Assembly: GCA_943330855.2 (NCBI GenBank)
Contig: CALQJI020000037.1
Span: forward strand, 1 to 48,633
From: Klebsiella pneumoniae
GTDB lineage: Bacteria > Verrucomicrobiota > Verrucomicrobiia > Limisphaerales > SXTU01
Reading direction: 5' to 3'
Length of the DNA stretch: 48,633 nucleotides
Part shown: one piece after another, positions 14,457-25,607 of the stretch
Layout: each line of letters starts with the position of its first letter
Position numbering within the stretch: position 1 is the stretch's first letter
Notes under the pieces: generated by a model
Told to the model about the DNA's origin: nothing
What the model saw: only the letters and a program-made list of their open reading frames with translations
The model's database searches: none
Translations under genes and position numbers: made by a program

Positions 14457-17213
14457 TCAATGGTTCACCATGAACTCCCGGGTGTTGAGCATGGCCCAGA
14501 GGAGTTCGCGGACGCCTTCGGCGGGGGAGTTCGCGGCGGCGAGGTCGGCGCGGGCCTTCTCGAATTCCGTGGCGGTGGGCGGCCGGCTGACGGTGCGGAG
14601 GAAGACTTGGGCGATGTAGTCGTCGGCATTGGCGAGCGGGGTCTTCGGGGCTGGGGCGGTCTGGGGTTGCTGTTTCGCAAGGCGTTCCTTCGCCTGTTTT
14701 AGCTCGGCCTCCAGCTCCTTGCTCGTGGGAGTTTTCTTCAACTTCGCTTCCAGCTTGGTGATGAGTAGTTCCAACTGGGCATCGTCGCCCTTGCGTCGAG
14801 TTGACGCGCCTTTGCCGCTGGTCGCCTTGCGAATCTCCTCGATGAACGCTCCGCCCTTCGCCTGCTCCAGCGCGCCGAGCATCTCGGGGTCGTTGCGGGT
14901 GAAGAGGGTCTGGAGCAGCGTCGGGTCGGTGGTGCGCTCGCAGTCGCAGTTCGTCTCGCGCACGGGCTTGCCGAAGATGTTGAGCGAGTAGTTCGACGTG
15001 CCCTTCCCGCCGCGACCGGCGTTGGCGTTCGGGCCGATGGCGCGGTTTTCGATGTCGTCGCGGAAGGCGGCGAGTCGCTCGGTGCCGAGCGTGGCTTGCG
15101 TGATACCGTCCACCACGACCTCGGCGGGCAGGCGGCGGATGACGAAGCGGCTGAAATTCTTCTCGTCGTTCTTGTTCGTGTCGTTCGGCTTCCAGGAGCG
15201 CTGGTAGGTCGCGCTGGTCAGAATCTCTTTGTGCAGCCAGGCCATGTTGTAGCCGTTCTTCACGAAGCCCTCGGCGAGGTAATCCATCAGTTCGCCGTTC
15301 ACCGGCGGGTTGGCGAGGTTCATGTCGTCGGCGGGTTCCACCAACCCACGGTGGAAGTAGCTGGCCCAGACGCGGTTGACCCAAGCCTTGGCGAAGTAAG
15401 GATTCTTCGCGCTGCGCAGCCACGTCATCAACGGCGCGCGCGGGTCGGGGAATTCCTTCAGCATCACTTCCTCGCCGCCGAGCACCCGGGGCGTCATTAC
15501 GCGCCCGTCGAAGTTCGGGTTGCGCTTCTTCATCTGCTCGAGTTCACGCTCGGAGAGCTTGCCGCCCTTCGTGTCCCGCACCGTGGTGAAAACTTCCTGC
15601 CACGGGGCCGGTTCGCCAGCTTTCACGCGCTTCTCGAACTCCGCTCCCAGCTCTTTTTGCATGTTCGCGTTCTTGTTGGTCGAGGCGGGAATCGAGTCGC
15701 GAATCTCCTTCGTGAGGCTCGTGTAAGTCACGGTCTCGCCCTTCTGGGCCGGGAGGCCGCCGCCAGCCTTGCCGCCGCCGCCTTTGCCGCCGTAGTTCAC
15801 GCCCTCGAAGAAGGCCTGGAAGGACTTGAAATCGTTCTGGGTCCACTGGTCGAACGGGTGCTTGTGGCATTGCGCGCACTCGATGCGCACGCCGAGGAAG
15901 CTGTGCGAGAACGCCAGCGCCTTCTCCTCCGCCTTCTGCAGGTTCGACCTTTGCCAGAAGTAGGGCATGTTCGGACGCTCGGCGAAGTTGAGCGGGTTCT
16001 CCGCGCGGAAGTAGCCGGACATCTCGCGGGCGAACTCCTCGTAGGTTTGGTCGGGTTTGGTGCGGCCCGTGGCGAGGATAATGCCCGCCATCAACTGGTC
16101 GTAAGGCTCGTTCTTCGCGACGCGCTGCAGCATCCAGTCATACCACTGGCGGCTGAACTTATCGCCGTAGTTGTTCTGTCCGTTGCCGCGCAGCACCCGC
16201 GCGTTGTTGCCGAGGAAGTCGCTCAACTTCGTGGTCCACCAAGCGGCATAGGCCGGCGTCTTGAGCAGTTCGTCCACTTTCGTCGTGCGCTTGGCCGGCG
16301 ACTTGTCGCTGAGGAAGGAAATGATTTGGTCCGGCGTCGGCAACGTGCCCGTCAGGTCCAGCGACACGCGCCGCAAGAACTCCGTGTCCGTGCAAGTCTC
16401 GCTCGGGAGGATGCCCAGCTTGCGGAGCTTGCCGATGACGTGCTCGTCCACCGCCGAGGTGGTCGCGAGCTTCGGAAACTTCGGCCCGACCTTGTCCGAC
16501 ACCGGCAGCATCACGGGGATGGGATGCACGCCGTTGTCGTAGAACGCGACGATGTGGGTGTCGCCCTTGTCCTTCGCCTCGACCACGCCAGCCAGCGAGA
16601 TGGTGGAGACGGAGTCGTCGTTCGAGCGGAAGCGGGTGAGCTGCGTCACGTCCTCGACCGTGCCGTCCTTCCAATGCGCCAGCACGCGGAGTTGCACCTT
16701 GTCGCCGAGCTTCTTGAACACAATTTCCTTAGGCGAAATCTCCAGCCGGTCAAAGTCACCCGTGGCCTCAACGTCGCCCTTCGCGCCGCCCTGAATCCAC
16801 TTCAAGACCGTGTTGTATTCCCACGAGCCTTTCTTGTAGCGCTCCTTGCCCTTGTGCGGTTCCTCGTTCGTGCCCTTGAGGAGCAAGAGGCTTTTCTCCG
16901 GATGCTCCTTGTTGATGCGGACCTGCTTCTCGTCGCCGTCCGCGTTGACGGTCATCTGCTTTAAGTCTTTGTCGAAGTCGTAGCCGAAGAGCGAGAGTTG
17001 GAAGCCACCGCGCCCTTGGAAGGAGCCGTGGCACTCGCGACCATTGCAGCCCGCACGGCTGATGAGTGGCACGATGTGGCGGCGGAAGCTCGGCTCCTCG
17101 GCCTTGGCGAGGTCGGCAAAGCGCTGCTCCGGCGTGCGGAGTGGGGCGTCCTTGGCGACGAGGGTGGCGGTCAGGGCGAGGGTGCCGATTAAAATGGAGG
17201 CCACGATTTGCAT
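14457..17213 (-). CDS. large exported DUF1549/DUF1553 protein with c-type haem motifs
   Basis: The 918-residue protein begins with a signal peptide (MQIVASILIGTLALTATLVA). Close to the N-terminus is SRAGCNGRECHGS (C56, C61, H62), the Cx4CH form of the Planctomycete cytochrome-like motif. An Ig-like Big_2 segment follows (LRVLAHWKDGTVEDVTQLTRFRS...). The DUF1549 region includes LRRVSLDLTGTLPTPDQI, the haem-like CAQCHKHPFDQW (near residue 447) and a Gly-rich loop. The C-terminal DUF1553 region contains PRVLGGEEVML, WVNRVWASYFHRGLVEP and LLWAMLNTREFMVNH. The family is periplasmic and thought to be redox-linked. It is transcribed with the DUF1501 gene 39 bases downstream. Confidence 0.92.
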   Translation of the reverse strand: MQIVASILIGTLALTATLVAKDAPLRTPEQRFADLAKAEEPSFRRHIVPLISRAGCNGRECHGSFQGRGGFQLSLFGYDFDKDLKQMTVNADGDEKQVRINKEHPEKSLLLLKGTNEEPHKGKERYKKGSWEYNTVLKWIQGGAKGDVEATGDFDRLEISPKEIVFKKLGDKVQLRVLAHWKDGTVEDVTQLTRFRSNDDSVSTISLAGVVEAKDKGDTHIVAFYDNGVHPIPVMLPVSDKVGPKFPKLATTSAVDEHVIGKLRKLGILPSETCTDTEFLRRVSLDLTGTLPTPDQIISFLSDKSPAKRTTKVDELLKTPAYAAWWTTKLSDFLGNNARVLRGNGQNNYGDKFSRQWYDWMLQRVAKNEPYDQLMAGIILATGRTKPDQTYEEFAREMSGYFRAENPLNFAERPNMPYFWQRSNLQKAEEKALAFSHSFLGVRIECAQCHKHPFDQWTQNDFKSFQAFFEGVNYGGKGGGGKAGGGLPAQKGETVTYTSLTKEIRDSIPASTNKNANMQKELGAEFEKRVKAGEPAPWQEVFTTVRDTKGGKLSERELEQMKKRNPNFDGRVMTPRVLGGEEVMLKEFPDPRAPLMTWLRSAKNPYFAKAWVNRVWASYFHRGLVEPADDMNLANPPVNGELMDYLAEGFVKNGYNMAWLHKEILTSATYQRSWKPNDTNKNDEKNFSRFVIRRLPAEVVVDGITQATLGTERLAAFRDDIENRAIGPNANAGRGGKGTSNYSLNIFGKPVRETNCDCERTTDPTLLQTLFTRNDPEMLGALEQAKGGAFIEEIRKATSGKGASTRRKGDDAQLELLITKLEAKLKKTPTSKELEAELKQAKERLAKQQPQTAPAPKTPLANADDYIAQVFLRTVSRPPTATEFEKARADLAAANSPAEGVRELLWAMLNTREFMVNH

Positions 17214-17462
17214 AACGGGTGTGTGGCTGACGGGGGGGCGAAATGCTTATTCAGAACCCGCTCGGCCGGAACGAGGCGGTTGAATTGAGCGTTCGTTAGT
17301 CCCGAGTCGCTGAAGAAATGGCTGAAATGTAAAAAGCCATTGCACCCTTGAAGTGGTTTGTTACGGTCGCGCCGCTTTTTTCGGCGCAACCAGATTGAAC
17401 CAGCCGTTCTGATAGCGAGGGAAGCTTTCCAAGCCGGGACAATTTTCGGCCAGCCAGTGACG

Positions 17463-20400
17463 ATGAACGAACAACAAATGAGCACGCAAGCGCGGTGGCA
17501 GGGATTGCCGCCCAAGCAGGGACTTTACGACCCGCAGTTCGAGCACGATGCCTGTGGCGTCGGGTTCGTGGTGAACATGAAGGGCAAGAAGTCCCATGAG
17601 GTCGTCCAGCAGGGCATCCAGATTCTCGTCAACCTCGACCATCGCGGCGCGTGCGGCTGCGAGCCGAATACCGGCGACGGCGCGGGCATTCTTATCCAGC
17701 TCCCCCACAAGTTCTTCACCAAGGCGGCCAAGGAAAACGGTTTTACGCTCCCCGCTCCCGGCCGCTACGGCGTCGCGATGATTTACATGCCGAAGGACGA
17801 GACCGACCGGCATAACTGCGAGCGCGTCTTCGAGCGCGTGGTGCGCGAGGAAGGTCACTCGGTCTTGGGCTGGCGCACGGTGCCCACGGACAGTTCCTCG
17901 CTCGGACCCACGGCGGTCGCGACGGAGCCCTTTGTTCGCCAGTGCTTCATTGAGCGGAACGTCCGCAAGGCCAAGGACGAACTCGCGTTCGAGCGGAAGC
18001 TCTACGTCATCCGCAAGCGGGCGCTGACGGAGATTCGGAACTCCGGCGAGCGCGGCATGCAGGAGTGGTATATGCCGAGCGTGTCCTGCCGGACCATCGT
18101 TTACAAAGGCATGCTCATGCCGGCCCAGGTCGATGCGTATTATCCCGAGCTTCGCGACCCGGACATGGAGTCGGCGCTGGCGCTGGTCCACTCGCGCTTC
18201 TCGACGAACACTTTCCCGAGTTGGGAGCGGTCGCACCCCTACCGCTACATCGCGCACAACGGCGAAATCAACACGCTGCGCGGCAACATCAACTGGATGC
18301 ACGCGCGCCAGTCCATGTTCGAGAGCGACCTTTTCGGTAAGGACATCAAGAAGATTTTTCCCATCATCAACCCGACCGGGTCCGACTCGGCGATGTTCGA
18401 CAACTGCCTCGAACTGCTCGTGCTCGGCGGCCGCCCGCTCGCGCACGCGATGATGATGATGATTCCCGAGCCGTGGACGAATCACGAGTCCATGAGCGAC
18501 GAGCGCAAGGCGTTCTACGAGTATCACTCCTGCCTGATGGAGCCGTGGGATGGCCCGGCGTCCGTGGCGTTCACCGACGGCGTGCAAATCGGCGCGTGTC
18601 TGGACCGCAACGGTCTGCGCCCCTCGCGTTACTACGTCACCAAGGACGACCTTGTCATCATGGCGTCGGAAGTCGGCGTGCTGGACATCGCGCCCGAGCG
18701 CGTGTTGCAGAAGGGTCGCCTCCAGCCGGGCCGCATGTTCCTGGTGGACACCGCGCTCGGACGCATCGTCGCCGACGAGGAAATCAAGGAAGCCATTTGC
18801 AAGTCCCAGCCCTACCGGCAGTGGATTAACGAGAACATGGTCGAGCTGGACAAGCTCCCCGAGGCCCCTCACTTGCCGGAGCCGGACCACGACACCGTGC
18901 TGCATCGCCAGCAGGCGTTCGGCTACACGTTCGAGGACGTTCGGATGCTCATGGTCCCGATGGCGCGCGATGGCGTCGAGGCCGTCGGCTCGATGGGCAC
19001 GGACACGCCCATCGCGGTGCTCTCGCAGAAGCCGCAGTTGCTCTACAACTACTTCAAGCAACTCTTCGCGCAGGTCACGAACCCGCCCATTGACTGCATC
19101 CGTGAGGAGATTGTCACCAGCGCCGAGACAACCATCGGCTCCGAGCGCAACCTGCTCAACCCGCAGCCCGAGAGCTGCCGGCTCATCGAGCTGAAGCAGC
19201 CCATCCTCAGCAACGAGGAGTTCGCCAAGCTCAAGCACCTCAACCACCCGCACTTCAAGTCCGCCACGCTACCCACGCTCTTCAAGGCCAGCGAAGGCAC
19301 CGGCGGCTTGGAGAAGGCGATGGACGACCTGTGCGAAGCCGCGACCAAGGCCATCAAGGACGGCGCGAACATCATCATCCTCTCCGACCGTGGCGTGGAC
19401 AAAGACAACGCGCCCATCCCCGCGCTCCTCGCAGTCGCGGGCGTTCATCACCACCTCATTCGCGAAGGCACGCGCACGCGCATCGGCCTCGTGCTCGAGT
19501 CCGGCGAACCGCGCGAGGTGCATCACTTCTCGCTCCTCATCGGCTACGGCTGCGGCGCCATCAATCCGTATCTTGCTTACGAGACGCTCGACGACATGAT
19601 TCGCCAGAAGTTGCTCGTCGGCGTGGACCACAAGACGGCGGTGAAGAACTTCACCAAGGCCGCCGTGAAGGGCGTCGTGAAGGTCGCCTCGAAGATGGGC
19701 ATCAGCACCGTCCAGAGCTATCGCGGCGCGCAAATCTTCGAGGCCATCGGCCTGAGCAACGCCGTCATTGACAAGTATTTCACCTGGACCGCCTCACGTG
19801 TCGCGGGCATCAGCATCGAGGACATCGCCAAGGAAGTCCTCACCCGCCACGAGCGCGCGTTCCCCGACCGGCCCGTCAACGGCCACACGCTCGACGTCGG
19901 CGGCCAGTATCAGTGGCGTGCGGACGGCGAGATTCATCTCTTCAACCCGCAGACCGTCCACAAGCTCCAGAAGGCCGTCCGCAACTCGGATTACAAGACC
20001 TTCAAGGAATACAGCGCGCTGGTGAACACGCAGCTCAAGGATGTCTACACGCTGCGCGGCCTGCTGGAGTTTAAGCCCGCCACGGCGATTCCCATCGAGG
20101 AGGTCGAAACGGTCGCGGTCATCATGAAGCGCTTCAAGTCCGGCGCGATGAGCTACGGCTCCATCTCCGGCGAGGCACACGAGACGCTGGCCATCGCGAT
20201 GAACCGCATCGGCGGCAAGAGCAACACCGGCGAAGGCGGCGAAGACCCCGCGCGCTACACTTGGACCAACGACGAGGGCGACTCGAAGAACAGCGCCATC
20301 AAGCAGGTCGCGTCCGGCCGTTTCGGTGTCACGAGCCTCTACCTCACGCACGCGAACGAGCTGCAAATCAAGATGGCCCAGGGCGCGAAGCCCGGTGAAG

Positions 20401-22091
20401 GCGGCCAGCTCCCCGGCACCAAGGTTTATCCGTGGGTCGCGAAGGTCCGTCACTCCACGCCCGGCGTAGGCCTCATTTCTCCGCCGCCGCACCACGACAT
20501 CTACTCTATCGAAGACCTCGCGGAGTTGATTCACGACCTCAAGAACTCCAACCGCCGCGCGCGCATCAGCGTCAAGCTCGTCTCCGAAGTCGGCGTCGGC
20601 ACCATCGCCGCCGGCGTCGCCAAGGCGCACGCGGATGTCGTGCTCATCTCCGGTTTCGACGGTGGCACCGGCGCGTCGCCGCAGACCTCCATCAAGCACG
20701 CGGGCATTCCGTGGGAGCTCGGCCTCGCCGAGACGCACCAGACGCTCGTGTTGAACAACCTTCGCTCGCGCATCGCCGTCGAGGCGGACGGCCAGTTGAA
20801 GACCGGTCGGGACGTCATCATGGCCGCGCTGCTCGGCGCGGAGGAATTTGGTTTCGCCACCGGCCCGCTCGTGGCCATGGGTTGCATCATGATGCGCGTT
20901 TGCCATCTGAACACCTGCCCCGTTGGGGTCGCCACGCAGAACCCGAAGCTGCGCGGCCTCTTCCCCGGCAAGCCCGAGGACGTGGTCAACTTCATGACCT
21001 TCATCGCGCAGGAAGTTCGCGAGCTGATGGCCCAGCTCGGCTTCCGCACCATCGCCGAGATGGTAGGTCGCGTGGACCGTCTCGAAGCCCGCAAAGCCGC
21101 CGACCATTGGAAGGCGCGCGGGCTCGACCTCTCCAGCATCCTGCACGCGCCCGATGTGGCCGATGGCGTCGGCCGCTACTGCCAGATGGCGCAGGACCAC
21201 GGCATCGAGAAGTCGCTCGACATGACGCACCTGCTCGACGCGTGCAAGCCGGCGATTGACGAGAAGAAAAAGGTCGTCGTCCAGTTGCCCATCCGAAACG
21301 TCAACCGCGTGGTCGGCACGATTCTCGGCAACGAAATCACCCGCCGCCACGGCGCAGCGGGCTTACCGGAAGACACGGTTCAATTGCACTTCAAGGGATC
21401 CGCCGGCCAGAGCATCGGCGCGTTCGTCCCGCCCGGCGTAACCATTCGTCTCGAAGGCGATGCCAACGACTACGCCGGTAAGGGCCTCTCCGGCGGCAAG
21501 CTCATCATCTACCCGCCGGGTGGCTCCACCTTCCGCGCCGAGGAGAACATGATTATCGGCAACGTCGCCCTCTACGGCGCGACTGCTGGTGAGGCTTACT
21601 TCCGCGGCATGGCCGGCGAGCGCTTCGGCGTCCGCAACTCCGGCGTGAAGACCGTCGTCGAGTCCGTCGGCGACCACGGCTGCGAATACATGACCGGCGG
21701 CACGGTCATCGTGCTCGGCAAGACGGGGCGCAACTTCGCGGCCGGCATGTCCGGCGGCGTAGCCTACGTGCTCGACGAGGACGGCACCTTCGCCCGCAAC
21801 TGCAACAAGCAGATGGTCGGCCTCCAGAAGCTCGAGGACGCCGACGAAATCGCCGAGGTGCGCGCGCTCATCGAGAAACACGTCCTCTACACCGGATCCG
21901 AGAAGGGCCGCAACGTCCTCGCGCTCTGGAACGCGAACGTGCCGAAGTTCGTGAAGGTGATGCCAAAAGACTACGAGCGAGTGCTCCAAGCCATCAAGAA
22001 AGCCCAAGCCGCCGGCCTCACCGGCGACGACGCGCTCAACGCCGCCTTCGAGGAAAACTCCAAGGACGCCGCGCGCGTGGGTGGTGGTTGA
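17463..22091 (+). CDS. gltB: glutamate synthase, large (alpha) subunit
   Basis: GltB converts glutamine plus 2-oxoglutarate to two glutamates and works with GltD. From ATG 17463 it has 1,542 residues. C31 (HDACGVGFV) is the expected N-terminal nucleophile of the class II glutaminase after removal of a 30-residue propeptide. The glutaminase domain shows [28 protein letters not shown] across its centre. The FMN/synthase domain carries [14 protein letters not shown] and [10 protein letters not shown]. The 3Fe-4S ligands are in [12 protein letters not shown]. The C-terminal GXGXG beta-helix domain includes [15 protein letters not shown] longer reading from 17358 is possible, but its first residues do not match the family. 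The 250-base gap upstream should hold the promoter. gltD follows after 57 bases. Confidence 0.98.
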   Translation: MNEQQMSTQARWQGLPPKQGLYDPQFEHDACGVGFVVNMKGKKSHEVVQQGIQILVNLDHRGACGCEPNTGDGAGILIQLPHKFFTKAAKENGFTLPAPGRYGVAMIYMPKDETDRHNCERVFERVVREEGHSVLGWRTVPTDSSSLGPTAVATEPFVRQCFIERNVRKAKDELAFERKLYVIRKRALTEIRNSGERGMQEWYMPSVSCRTIVYKGMLMPAQVDAYYPELRDPDMESALALVHSRFSTNTFPSWERSHPYRYIAHNGEINTLRGNINWMHARQSMFESDLFGKDIKKIFPIINPTGSDSAMFDNCLELLVLGGRPLAHAMMMMIPEPWTNHESMSDERKAFYEYHSCLMEPWDGPASVAFTDGVQIGACLDRNGLRPSRYYVTKDDLVIMASEVGVLDIAPERVLQKGRLQPGRMFLVDTALGRIVADEEIKEAICKSQPYRQWINENMVELDKLPEAPHLPEPDHDTVLHRQQAFGYTFEDVRMLMVPMARDGVEAVGSMGTDTPIAVLSQKPQLLYNYFKQLFAQVTNPPIDCIREEIVTSAETTIGSERNLLNPQPESCRLIELKQPILSNEEFAKLKHLNHPHFKSATLPTLFKASEGTGGLEKAMDDLCEAATKAIKDGANIIILSDRGVDKDNAPIPALLAVAGVHHHLIREGTRTRIGLVLESGEPREVHHFSLLIGYGCGAINPYLAYETLDDMIRQKLLVGVDHKTAVKNFTKAAVKGVVKVASKMGISTVQSYRGAQIFEAIGLSNAVIDKYFTWTASRVAGISIEDIAKEVLTRHERAFPDRPVNGHTLDVGGQYQWRADGEIHLFNPQTVHKLQKAVRNSDYKTFKEYSALVNTQLKDVYTLRGLLEFKPATAIPIEEVETVAVIMKRFKSGAMSYGSISGEAHETLAIAMNRIGGKSNTGEGGEDPARYTWTNDEGDSKNSAIKQVASGRFGVTSLYLTHANELQIKMAQGAKPGEGGQLPGTKVYPWVAKVRHSTPGVGLISPPPHHDIYSIEDLAELIHDLKNSNRRARISVKLVSEVGVGTIAAGVAKAHADVVLISGFDGGTGASPQTSIKHAGIPWELGLAETHQTLVLNNLRSRIAVEADGQLKTGRDVIMAALLGAEEFGFATGPLVAMGCIMMRVCHLNTCPVGVATQNPKLRGLFPGKPEDVVNFMTFIAQEVRELMAQLGFRTIAEMVGRVDRLEARKAADHWKARGLDLSSILHAPDVADGVGRYCQMAQDHGIEKSLDMTHLLDACKPAIDEKKKVVVQLPIRNVNRVVGTILGNEITRRHGAAGLPEDTVQLHFKGSAGQSIGAFVPPGVTIRLEGDANDYAGKGLSGGKLIIYPPGGSTFRAEENMIIGNVALYGATAGEAYFRGMAGERFGVRNSGVKTVVESVGDHGCEYMTGGTVIVLGKTGRNFAAGMSGGVAYVLDEDGTFARNCNKQMVGLQKLEDADEIAEVRALIEKHVLYTGSEKGRNVLALWNANVPKFVKVMPKDYERVLQAIKKAQAAGLTGDDALNAAFEENSKDAARVGGG

Positions 22092-22148
22092 TTAGCCGCG
22101 GGGATATCGCAAACGTAGCAACACCGAAGCACTTTCTTCTACTGACTC

Positions 22149-23627
22149 ATGGGCAAACCCACTGGATTCCTCGAATTCAACCGCGAACTTCCCGCTGATC
22201 GCTCGCCGCTGGCGCGCACGGCGGACTGGCGCGAGTTCCACGATCACATGCCCGAGCCCAAGCTCCGCGAGCAGGGCGGGCGCTGCATGGATTGTGGCGT
22301 TCCCTTCTGCCACACCGGTCAGCTCATCAGCGGCATGGCCAGCGGTTGCCCCATCAACAACCTCATCCCCGAGTGGAACGACCTCGTCTATCGCGGCCTC
22401 TGGCAGGAAGCGCTCGAACGCCTCCACAAGACGAACAACTTCCCCGAGTTCACCGGCCGCGTCTGCCCTGCGCCCTGCGAAGGCGCCTGCGTGCTCGGCA
22501 TCAATTCGCCGCCCGTCACCATTAAGAACATCGAGAACGCCATCATTGACCATGGCTGGGAAAACGGCTGGGTCAAACCCGAGCCGCCCGCGAATCGCAC
22601 TGGCAAGAAAGTCGCCGTCATCGGCTCCGGCCCGGCTGGCCTCAGCGCCGCCGCCCAGCTCAACAAGGCCGGCCACCGCGTCCTCGTCTTCGAGCGCGCC
22701 GACCGCCCCGGCGGCCTGCTCATGTATGGCATTCCCAACATGAAGTTGGAGAAAAACGAAGTTGTCCTCCGCCGCATCAAGTTGCTGGAAGAGGAAGGCG
22801 TGAAGTTCGTCTGCAACTGCGAGGTGGGCAAAGACGTGACCGCCAAGCAGCTCATGGACGACTTCGACGCCGTCGTGCTCTGCACCGGCGCGACCAAGCC
22901 GCGCGACCTGCCCATTGAGGGCCGCCAACTCAAAGGCGTTCACTTCGCGATGGAGTTTCTGCACAGCAACACCAAGGCGTTGCTCGACGGCAAGCCCGCC
23001 CCCATCAACGCGGCAGGCAAGGACGTCGTCGTCATCGGCGGCGGCGACACTGGCACCGACTGCGTGGGCACCGCCATGCGCCACGGCTGCCAGAGCCTCG
23101 TGCAGGTGGAAATCCTCCCGAAGCCCCCGCAGGACCGCGCGAAGGACAACCCTTGGCCCGAGTGGCCCAAGACCTACAAGCTGGACTACGGTCAGGAAGA
23201 GGCGAAGGCCCGGTTCGGCGACGACCCGCGGGTTTACCTCACTACCGCGACGAAGTTCGAGGACGACGGGCAGGGCAACGTGAAGGCCGTCCACCTCGTG
23301 AACATCGAGTGGGGCAAGAACGAGAAGGGCCAGTTCATCCCGAAGAACGTCCCCGGCACCGAGCGCATCGTCCCAGCGCAAGTCGTCCTGCTGGCGATGG
23401 GTTTCCTCGGACCGGAACAACCGCTCCTCGAAGCCCTCGGCGTCGAGCGCGACCCGCGTTCCAACGTGAAGGCCGACCACGGCAAATTCCAGACCAGCCT
23501 CCCGAACGTCTTCGCCGCCGGCGACTGCCGCCGTGGCCAGAGCCTCGTCGTCTGGGCCTTCAACGAAGGCCGCGGTGCCGCCCGCGAGTGTGACCGCTAC
23601 CTGATGGGCAAGACCGATCTGGCCTAG
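22149..23627 (+). CDS. gltD: glutamate synthase, small (beta) subunit
   Basis: GltD passes electrons from NADPH through FAD and two 4Fe-4S clusters to GltB. The 492 residues begin [10 protein letters not shown], as in homologues. Cluster ligands are in [24 protein letters not shown] and [11 protein letters not shown]. The FAD-binding Rossmann motif is [12 protein letters not shown] (about residue 157), and the NADPH-binding one is [11 protein letters not shown] (about residue 296). The C-terminal [17 protein letters not shown] is the second FAD contact. It is 57 bases from gltB and clearly in the same operon. No good terminator was found in the 274 bases to aroB. Confidence 0.98.
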   Translation: MGKPTGFLEFNRELPADRSPLARTADWREFHDHMPEPKLREQGGRCMDCGVPFCHTGQLISGMASGCPINNLIPEWNDLVYRGLWQEALERLHKTNNFPEFTGRVCPAPCEGACVLGINSPPVTIKNIENAIIDHGWENGWVKPEPPANRTGKKVAVIGSGPAGLSAAAQLNKAGHRVLVFERADRPGGLLMYGIPNMKLEKNEVVLRRIKLLEEEGVKFVCNCEVGKDVTAKQLMDDFDAVVLCTGATKPRDLPIEGRQLKGVHFAMEFLHSNTKALLDGKPAPINAAGKDVVVIGGGDTGTDCVGTAMRHGCQSLVQVEILPKPPQDRAKDNPWPEWPKTYKLDYGQEEAKARFGDDPRVYLTTATKFEDDGQGNVKAVHLVNIEWGKNEKGQFIPKNVPGTERIVPAQVVLLAMGFLGPEQPLLEALGVERDPRSNVKADHGKFQTSLPNVFAAGDCRRGQSLVVWAFNEGRGAARECDRYLMGKTDLA

Positions 23628-23901
23628 TTTGGTGCGCGCCTAATGCCGCAACGCAGTGAGGGAGCTGCGACCCGCGCTTGCCCTATGGCGAAGTTGTTCC
23701 GTGCTGTGGCGGTCTGAAAAACGGGAGTGGGACTGATGTGCTTTCTGGAGGGTGGCAAGGAGGCTCTTCACTTCCGGCGTGCCATTCAGCGTGCGCGTGC
23801 TTGGGTGAGTTTGGCCAGCAGTTGCTTGCGGAGGCAACCTGCCTGGTTGCGGCGACAATGGCGGTGACAGTCCAGCGCGCGCCCCCTAATCTGCCCCCAC
23901 A

Positions 23902-25020
23902 ATGCGTTCAGTGAAAGTGTCCCTCGGGGCACGCAGCTACGACATCCAGATTGCCAGCGGCCTACTTGCAGGGCTCGGCGCGGATTGCGCCGGGCTCCAA
24001 CTCGGTCAGAAGTGTGCCGTCATCACGGACACGAACGTCGCCGCGCGCTATGCCAAGCCCGCGCTCGCCAGCCTGAAGCGGGCGGGCTTCGCTCCCGTGC
24101 TCGTCACCGTCCCTGCCGGCGAGACAAGCAAGCGGCTCAAGCAAGTGGAGTCCTGTTTCAACCAACTCGCCGAGCATCGGCTGGAGCGGAAGTCCTTCAT
24201 CGTCGCGCTCGGCGGCGGCGTGGTGGGCGACCTCGCGGGTTTCGTGGCGGCGAGTTACCTGCGCGGGATTCCCTTCGTGCAGGTGCCCACGACGCTGCTC
24301 GCGCAGGTGGACAGCTCGGTCGGTGGCAAGACGGGCGTGAACCTCGCTGCGGGCAAGAACCTCGTCGGCGCTTTCTACCAGCCGCGACTCGTGCTGTGTG
24401 ACCTCGCCACCTTCCGCACGCTGCCGGGCCGCGAGTTCCGCGCCGGCCTCGCCGAGGTCATCAAATACGGCATCATCTACGACGCCGAACTCTTCGCGCG
24501 GCTGGAGCGCGACATGGCGAAGATTCTCCGTCGCGACGCTGCCTCGCTCGCCCACATCGTCGCGCGCTCGTGCGAAATCAAGGCGGACGTCGTCTCGCAG
24601 GACGAGACCGAGGGCGGGCTGCGGGCGATTCTGAACTACGGCCACACCATCGGCCACGCCATTGAGGCCATTACCGCTTACGGGCGTTACCTGCACGGCG
24701 AGGCCATTTCCATTGGGCAAGTCGCAGCAGCGCACCTGTCGGCGGAACTGCTGGGCTTGCCAGCCAACGATGCAGTCCGCATCCGCGCGCTGTTCGTAGC
24801 CGCAGGCTTGCCCGTGAGCCTCAAGCTGACTGCCCCGCAGCGCACCAAGCTCCTCGCCGCCATGACGCTCGATAAGAAAGTCAGCGCTGGCGAAATCAAG
24901 TTCGTCCTCGCTGAGCGCATCGGCAAAGTCGTCTGGGGCCAGAAGGTGCCGACTGCCGCTGTCCAGCGCGCTCTCGCCCAACTCAAAACTCTGAACGCTG
25001 AACTCAGAACCGTGTCGTGA
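23902..25020 (+). CDS. aroB: 3-dehydroquinate synthase
   Basis: AroB makes 3-dehydroquinate from DAHP, the second step of the shikimate pathway. The 372 residues show the NAD-binding and catalytic signatures ALGGGVVGDLAGFVAAS and PTTLLAQVDSSVGGKTGVN. They also show the zinc ligands, a Glu in LAEVIKYG and the histidines in YGHTIGHAIE and LHGEAISIG. The start is ATG 23902 (MRSVKVSLGARSYDI). The stop TGA overlaps the GTG start of the next gene, so the two are translationally coupled. It follows gltD by 274 bases, possibly with its own promoter. Confidence 0.97.
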   Translation: MRSVKVSLGARSYDIQIASGLLAGLGADCAGLQLGQKCAVITDTNVAARYAKPALASLKRAGFAPVLVTVPAGETSKRLKQVESCFNQLAEHRLERKSFIVALGGGVVGDLAGFVAASYLRGIPFVQVPTTLLAQVDSSVGGKTGVNLAAGKNLVGAFYQPRLVLCDLATFRTLPGREFRAGLAEVIKYGIIYDAELFARLERDMAKILRRDAASLAHIVARSCEIKADVVSQDETEGGLRAILNYGHTIGHAIEAITAYGRYLHGEAISIGQVAAAHLSAELLGLPANDAVRIRALFVAAGLPVSLKLTAPQRTKLLAAMTLDKKVSAGEIKFVLAERIGKVVWGQKVPTAAVQRALAQLKTLNAELRTVS

Positions 25021-25604
25021 GCGCTGTCTCCGAAACCATCGTCCGCGAATACTTCGAGCTGCACGGCTTCTTCGTCCGGCAGCAGCGCAAGTTCATCGCG
25101 GCGGCGCGGCACGACGACGAGATAGATTTCTACACGCTGAACCCGCACTACGCGCCGGGCGCGCCGCTGCCCTTCGTGCTCGGCTCGGCGGACCTGTCGG
25201 GCGTGGCGCGCGCGCTGGTAGTGGTGAAGGGCTGGCACACGGAAACGTTCAGCCCCGGTATGCTCGCGAACGCGCCGGAGATATTCCGCTTCGTGGAGCC
25301 GACGGCCTTCGAGCACGCGGCCAAGTCCTTCGGTGGCGAGGGCCCGCTCACCAAGCTGCTGGTCGTGCCCGCGCTGCCGAGCGGCGAAGAGGCGCGCGCA
25401 CAGAGCATCGAGCTGCTGCGCCTGAAGGGCATTGATGCGGTGCTTCCGTTTCCCACGCTGCTGGCAGACCTGATTGCGGCGACGGAAGTGAACCGCAACT
25501 ACCAGAAGTCCGACCTGCTCCAAGTCATCCGCATCTTCAAGAACTACGGCTTCTTCCGCGAGCCGCAGTTGGACCTGTTCGAGCCGGGCAGGAAGAAGCG
25601 TTGA
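25017..25604 (+). CDS. unknown protein coupled to aroB
   Basis: This 195-residue protein starts with GTG 25017, overlapping the aroB stop as GTGA. I do not recognise a named family. It has no signal peptide or membrane span. The order VREYFELHGFFVRQQRKF, then DDEIDFYTLNP, then ALVVVKGWHTE is reminiscent of a PD-(D/E)XK nuclease-like core, with helix, acidic strand and a strand ending in Lys. However, the usual E before the x-K is V here, so activity is doubtful. The C-terminal part (YQKSDLLQVIRIFKNYGFFREPQLDLF) is helical. Composition and codon use match the neighbours. Its tight coupling to aroB and the short gap to the next gene suggest a resident, conserved gene. Confidence 0.75.
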   Translation: MSAVSETIVREYFELHGFFVRQQRKFIAAARHDDEIDFYTLNPHYAPGAPLPFVLGSADLSGVARALVVVKGWHTETFSPGMLANAPEIFRFVEPTAFEHAAKSFGGEGPLTKLLVVPALPSGEEARAQSIELLRLKGIDAVLPFPTLLADLIAATEVNRNYQKSDLLQVIRIFKNYGFFREPQLDLFEPGRKKR

Positions 25605-25607
25605 CCC

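Noticed and set aside
17361..19253. 630-codon leftward ORF opposite gltB
   Set aside because: It lies fully within the glutaminase part of gltB and shows only complement-type composition.
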